Source: MGNI01 sp964353875
Lineage (GTDB): Bacteria > Chloroflexota > Anaerolineae > Anaerolineales > E44-bin32
Length of the DNA: 28,195 nt
Assembly (NCBI GenBank): GCA_964353875.1
Contig: CAYGXU010000036.1
Coordinates: 1-28,195 of the forward strand
Reading direction: 5' to 3'
Made by a program: the position numbers and the translations under genes. Below the pieces are notes generated by a model, which worked only from the letters and a program-made list of their open reading frames with translations, did not search any database and was not told the origin of the DNA. Every line of letters starts with the position of its first letter. The stretch's first letter is position 1. Shown here piece after piece: positions 24,401 through 28,195 of the stretch.

Positions 24401-25442
24401 AATACGTGTCCATGTGCTCTATGAACATAGTGCGGATTTGCGACCTCATGGGTGCTCTTATATTCGCTTAATACAACCTCTAACGCATCCTCAAAACTCG
24501 GATCGAATCGATTTTAGTTGGGGAATCGAATATACCCCGGCGGATGTCGTAATCCTTGAGCGTTCATGGAAGCCGCATATCTCACTGGATCAAGCAGAAC
24601 AAGTTCTTGAACATATCCGACGGAATGGTGCTCATTTCATCTACAGCCTGGATGATAATTTGCTCGATTTAGGACATGTAACTATCGATAAAAAAATGGC
24701 TATTCGGTTTTGGATCCGGGAAGCAGATGGGGTTTTCGTTTCGACGCAAAACCTCAAGCAACGCCTGAGGAAACTAAACGATAAGATATGGGTCATCCCA
24801 AATGCTTTAGACGAAAGGTTATTTGGTGGGGATGGACATATTAATCGAAAGGCTCCATCTAACCGTGAAAAGGTGACCATTGGCTACATGGGGACTTATA
24901 CCCATGATGAGGATTTAATGATGGTTCTTCAGGCGCTTCGGTCTGTATTAAGGCGACACGGAGAAAAGCTGGAGTTCCAACTAATCGGAGGTATAGCTGA
25001 TCCCCGCTTTCTAAAAGCATTTGAAGGATTATCGTTTCGTCTTCTGCCAGTGCCTGAGGATGCAGTGGAGTATCCGCAATTTGTAGCCTGGATGAAATCG
25101 AATGTCGACTGGGATATCGCCATAAGTCCGCTAGCCGAGAATGAGCTGAATAGATGCAAGTCGGATATTAAATTTCTCGATTACAGCATCCTAGGGATTG
25201 CCGGGTGTTACAGCCAATCACCTGCTTATCAGGAGGTTGTTGAAAATGATAGGACAGGATATTTAGTGGATGAATCTGTCATGGCATGGGAGGACACATT
25301 AGAACGTATCATTAGGGAGAGGGGATCAAGAATTCAAATCGCGCGGAACGCGCAACGGTATGTTAATAACAACTGCATGCTGCACGACAGGGCTCCTGAG
25401 TGGGTAGATGCGATCTTTTCGTCCGTCAACAAGGGTGATTAG
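24393..25442 (+). CDS. GT4 family glycosyltransferase
   Basis: A 349-residue protein. TTG 24393 lies six bases after GGAG at 24383-24386 and gives a natural start (DKIRVHVLYEHSADLRP); the frame is open to 24336 inside the upstream gene. The N-terminal half has ADVVILERSW and FIYSLDDNLLDL; the hinge region has VFVSTQNLKQRL and WVIPNALDERLF; the C-terminal half has VTIGYMGTYTHDEDL, FQLIGG and the donor-binding KFLDYSILGIAGCYS followed by a GYLV element. This is a GT-B retaining transferase (Glycos_transf_1 type) acting in the cytoplasm. It overlaps the fusion gene by 8 bases, so both are translated together and probably act in sequence on the same glycan. Donor unknown. Confidence 0.85.
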   Translation: MDKIRVHVLYEHSADLRPHGCSYIRLIQPLTHPQNSDRIDFSWGIEYTPADVVILERSWKPHISLDQAEQVLEHIRRNGAHFIYSLDDNLLDLGHVTIDKKMAIRFWIREADGVFVSTQNLKQRLRKLNDKIWVIPNALDERLFGGDGHINRKAPSNREKVTIGYMGTYTHDEDLMMVLQALRSVLRRHGEKLEFQLIGGIADPRFLKAFEGLSFRLLPVPEDAVEYPQFVAWMKSNVDWDIAISPLAENELNRCKSDIKFLDYSILGIAGCYSQSPAYQEVVENDRTGYLVDESVMAWEDTLERIIRERGSRIQIARNAQRYVNNNCMLHDRAPEWVDAIFSSVNKGD

Positions 25443-25516
25443 TCTCTCTCAATACTCGAATCGAATTATCCAAAACAGGCTCTTAAGTCCAACACTTGAT
25501 TTATCATGTGAGCAGG

Positions 25517-26959
25517 ATGCGCAAGTTCGAAGTCATATGGGATACGAATAAAAAAAGATGCTTACCCGTTGCAGCTATTTTAATATGCTATATTATCCTT
25601 TCGGTCACCTGGGCAATCGTGAATCCGCCCTTTGAGTCACCCGACGAAGTAAATCACTTTTCTTATATTCAATATATGTCACAGCGGGGATCATTGCCAA
25701 GGCCTGGCGATGATGGTTTTATTTTTATTGCAGCATCCCACCATCCACCGCTATATTATGGGGTATCTGCTGTCCTCTACACTGTGGCGACAGAAATGGG
25801 TATGCCAAATACGGACTTAGGGATTTGGTTGAAACGAGTCAATCCCAACTACATTTGGAACAACCCTCAGACAAACAAAGAACACAATTTATTTTTACAC
25901 CCTGAAACCATCTTCAAACCTGGCAAATCTTATCCTTATGATCTATTGATGCTTCGTTTATTTTCCGTTCTCTTGGGAACCGTAAGTCTAATATTTGCAT
26001 TTAAAACATCGGTGCTGGTTTTTAGGAGTAATCTCCTTCTTTCACTCTTTGCTGCGGGATCTATGGCGTTCTTACCACAATTCACCTATGTCACGACTAG
26101 TACGACGAATGATAATTCGGCCATTTTAATGGGGGCTCTTCTTCTTTATAGTGTGATTTTATTGCAAAAGAATATTCATGCTGCAAATGGACGACATTTT
26201 TTTCTTCTCGGTTTACTTCAAGGGGTATCTGTTCTGGCAAAAATAAGTCTTTTATCGCTTGCCCCCATCATCCTTTGGCTATTATTTAAGCTGAGGACAT
26301 CCTGGAAGAAAAGACTCATTAATCTTGCTCTATTTTGTTTTGGATTTGCACTGATCGCAGGTTGGTGGTTCTATCGCAATTACCAGCTTTATGGTGACAT
26401 AATCGCGAGACCATGGAATGTAAATCCAGCAGGACAAAGCTGGGAATATGATCCAAAATCTCTACTTTCACCATATTTCATGAGCTCATTCTTTTTGGAA
26501 AATGTCAGCCAATCGTTTGTCGGCAAATTTGGCCATATGAGTATTCTTCCTGCTCCCATATATTATCAATTTTACTTTTCTATTTATATCCTGAGTTCTA
26601 TAGGGCTAGGATTGTGTTTGATTAAGCCCATTAGATCTAATTTTGAAATGTTAGAGCCTGGATTATTACCTCCTTTGATCATCGCGATCGCATTGTCAAT
26701 CCTTCAATTAATTTATTTCAATACAATAACCTCTCAACCTCAAGGCAGATACCTATTTCATAGCTTGACTGCAATAGTGATATTATTCACAATTGGTTAT
26801 GGTCATTCAATCCTTTTGCTGGTAAATGTGCTTTCGACGAGGCTGGGCCAAAAGAAACTGGCACCTCTCCTGAGTCGATTAATCTTTTCCCTTACAATAA
26901 TTGCCATAGCATTGTCGAATCTTTATGCATTGCTGGTTACTATTGCGAGGGCGTTTTAA
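25517..26959 (+). CDS. GT-C-like polytopic membrane protein
   Basis: About 480 residues from ATG 25517; TTG 25496 and GTG 25508 are in-frame alternatives and no start has a spaced ribosome site. After a basic N-terminus the first helix leads into VNPPFESPDEVNHFSYIQY, the acidic outer-loop signature of DUF2142/ArnT-like GT-C enzymes, followed by SHHPPLYYGVSAVLYT. About ten to twelve helices follow, with FVGKFGHMSILP and TSQPQGRYLFHS in outer loops; the latter resembles the late RY.FP motif of the family. It has no long soluble tail, unlike the two GT-C proteins upstream. The gene is visibly AT-richer than its neighbours, which may indicate separate acquisition. It probably attaches a sugar from a lipid-phosphate donor outside the cell. 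Confidence 0.7.
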   Translation: MRKFEVIWDTNKKRCLPVAAILICYIILSVTWAIVNPPFESPDEVNHFSYIQYMSQRGSLPRPGDDGFIFIAASHHPPLYYGVSAVLYTVATEMGMPNTDLGIWLKRVNPNYIWNNPQTNKEHNLFLHPETIFKPGKSYPYDLLMLRLFSVLLGTVSLIFAFKTSVLVFRSNLLLSLFAAGSMAFLPQFTYVTTSTTNDNSAILMGALLLYSVILLQKNIHAANGRHFFLLGLLQGVSVLAKISLLSLAPIILWLLFKLRTSWKKRLINLALFCFGFALIAGWWFYRNYQLYGDIIARPWNVNPAGQSWEYDPKSLLSPYFMSSFFLENVSQSFVGKFGHMSILPAPIYYQFYFSIYILSSIGLGLCLIKPIRSNFEMLEPGLLPPLIIAIALSILQLIYFNTITSQPQGRYLFHSLTAIVILFTIGYGHSILLLVNVLSTRLGQKKLAPLLSRLIFSLTIIAIALSNLYALLVTIARAF

Positions 26960-27058
26960 TTCAAATGGTGAATAAGTATCGCGTATATCCAGAACATACC
27001 TCAATTGATTTATGGATATGACAATAGGCCTTCCAATCATTACCAGAGTAAGAATATC

Positions 27059-28057
27059 ATGAGTCGTACCCTTGCCACGATTGCCCTCCTTACCAAGAAC
27101 GCAGAGCAGTATTTAGCCCAATCTATGGATATGATCCTGGCACAAAAGCTGGATTCAACTTTTGAAGCACTGATCATCGATTCTGGCTCACAAGATCAAA
27201 CGCGAGACATTTGTTTCAAGTATCCTGTCCGCCTAATCGAAATCTCCCCCGAAGAATTCAATCATGGTGAAACACGCAACCTCGCCGTGTGCGAAGCAAA
27301 TCCTTCGTCGCAATTTATCGTCTACCTCTCTCAAGATGCCTTGCCGAAGGATGAGTTTTGGTTGGGAAATCTGCTTGCGCCTATGATGGCTGATCCACAG
27401 GTCGCGGGGACATTCAGTCGCCATGTCCCGCGCCCGGGCGCCTCCCCTATGCTCGTCCGGCAACTCACTACACGCTGGCAGACGGGTGGCGAACAACGTC
27501 TGGTGAAACAAATGCCGACAAGCATTGAAGAGTATGAAGCCAATCAGTTTTTCTACATCTACTTCTCCAACACCAGCTCCGCCATCCGTAGAGAGATCTG
27601 GCAAAAGTTTCCTTTTCGACAAGTTAATTTTGCCGAAGACGCTGAGTGGGCTGACCGAGTTTTACGAGCTGGCTATAAGATCGTATTTGAACCCTCCTCT
27701 ATCGTCATCCATTCCCATGACTATAGTACTCTCGAACAATTCCGCCAAAACGTGGATCATACCCATGCAATGGTGGAGTTGTTCAATCCAGGCGAAATCC
27801 GAAGTCTGTGGTATTGGCTAAGAGCGTTTCTCAATATCCTGCGCGAGGTGTGGCTGGATAGCCGATTCCAGTTTTTATCTGAATTTCACGCCCATACGAC
27901 TGCATTACAGCGTATAAAATGGATGATACGAAGTCCGTTGTGGCACTTTGCCACTGTTTTGGGTGGATGGGTAGGGGTAAATTTGGGGAGGATCCCTCAA
28001 AGTTGGAGGGTTTTCTTCACGCGGCAGGAAAGGATAAAGCGTGGGTTTGAGGATTAG
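27059..28057 (+). CDS. Rhamnosyltransferase-like GT2
   Basis: A 332-residue protein from ATG 27059; the frame is open to 27005, and no start has a strong ribosome site. The rhamnosyltransferase pattern is complete: ATIALLTKNAEQYL, ALIIDSGSQDQT, EEFNHGETRN (HG at 69-70), YLSQDALP with the acidic position at 93, then FAEDAEWADRVLRAGYKI and an IHSHDYS tail. These are the landmarks of WbbL/RfbF-like GT2 enzymes that add L-rhamnose from dTDP-rhamnose. With a complete rfb set nearby this is the best candidate for rhamnose transfer in the window. The C-terminal half is amphipathic and probably membrane-associated. Its end overlaps the next reading frame by 17 bases. Confidence 0.85.
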   Translation: MSRTLATIALLTKNAEQYLAQSMDMILAQKLDSTFEALIIDSGSQDQTRDICFKYPVRLIEISPEEFNHGETRNLAVCEANPSSQFIVYLSQDALPKDEFWLGNLLAPMMADPQVAGTFSRHVPRPGASPMLVRQLTTRWQTGGEQRLVKQMPTSIEEYEANQFFYIYFSNTSSAIRREIWQKFPFRQVNFAEDAEWADRVLRAGYKIVFEPSSIVIHSHDYSTLEQFRQNVDHTHAMVELFNPGEIRSLWYWLRAFLNILREVWLDSRFQFLSEFHAHTTALQRIKWMIRSPLWHFATVLGGWVGVNLGRIPQSWRVFFTRQERIKRGFED

Positions 28058-28195
28058 TGCTGTAATCGGCGTTTTTGCTTTCCTAATTGTCTTTGCTGTT
28101 GGGAGTACATCCGCACATATCCCGGACTTTGCCACGAATCCGTCTCCTCTGGCTTCTCCGTCACGAGAAATCGCCATGGGCGCTCATTTGCGTCC
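28041..28195 (+). CDS. Start of membrane/exported protein, 3' partial
   Basis: A frame opens at GTG 28041, six bases after AGGA at 28031-28034, and runs without a stop to the end of the window (51 codons). It starts inside the last 17 bases of the GT2 gene, as expected for a coupled downstream gene. The translation begins VGLRISAVIGVFAFLIVFAV, a basic residue followed by a hydrophobic stretch, then a Pro/Ser-rich segment (NPSPLASPSREIAMGAHLR). This looks like a signal anchor or the first helix of a membrane protein. Too little is present to name a family. Confidence 0.6.
   Translation, partial: MGLRISAVIGVFAFLIVFAVGSTSAHIPDFATNPSPLASPSREIAMGAHLR

Noticed and set aside
1..28195. CRISPR array, transposon ends, integrase or tRNA attachment site
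   Set aside because: Looked for regular short repeats, transposase-like frames and tRNA-like folds in the spacers; none found.

Overview
This window is one long, single-strand (+) surface-polysaccharide biosynthesis and export locus. It is cut at both ends: the first gene starts before base 1 and the last runs past base 28195. Nothing on the minus strand looks like a real gene. Moderate G+C, frequent GTG/TTG starts behind clear AGGAGG-type ribosome sites, several GT-C type membrane glycosyltransferases and a small Thr/Ala/Pro-tailed membrane protein would fit Chloroflexota (Anaerolineae-like). That assignment is a guess from style, not from a marker gene. No rRNA, tRNA, CRISPR array or insertion sequence was seen.

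Layout. (a) 1-3102: a partial capsule-synthesis-like protein, a SAM methyltransferase and a PIG-L type deacetylase. (b) 3192-6388: a GT-C membrane glycosyltransferase, a gene-free gap of about 500 bases containing a terminator-like hairpin, and an LPG-synthase-TM (flippase-like) protein. (c) 6397-10825: a GT2 enzyme, then a compact set made of a NeuA-like cytidylyltransferase, a D-2-hydroxyacid dehydrogenase, an SDR and an MptE/DUF115-like protein with a GNGPSL motif. (d) 10995-13110: two paralogous GT2 enzymes. (e) 13235-15687: a small one-helix protein, a spacer rich in inverted repeats, and a 663-residue GT-C-like protein. (f) 15807-17400: a Wzm/Wzt-type ABC exporter behind the best promoter match in the window. 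(g) 17589-21030: the complete dTDP-L-rhamnose set in the order rfbC-rfbB-rfbA-rfbD. (h) 21017-28057: a 1127-residue methyltransferase / coiled-coil / GT2 / GT4 fusion, a GT4, another GT-C-like protein and a rhamnosyltransferase-like GT2. A new reading frame begins at 28041.

How it fits together (inference). dTDP-rhamnose and probably a CMP-activated acidic sugar feed a series of cytoplasmic glycosyltransferases. Methyltransferases and the deacetylase decorate the chain, and the ABC exporter moves the lipid-linked polymer across the membrane. The GT-C proteins and the flippase-like protein suggest that further sugars are added on the outer face from lipid-linked donors. The ATPase has no C-terminal carbohydrate-binding domain, so export may not depend on recognising a capped chain end. 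The most unusual items are the large methyltransferase / coiled-coil / double-transferase fusion, the cytidylyltransferase set that lacks a NeuB-type synthase, and the dyad-rich spacer at 13550-13680.
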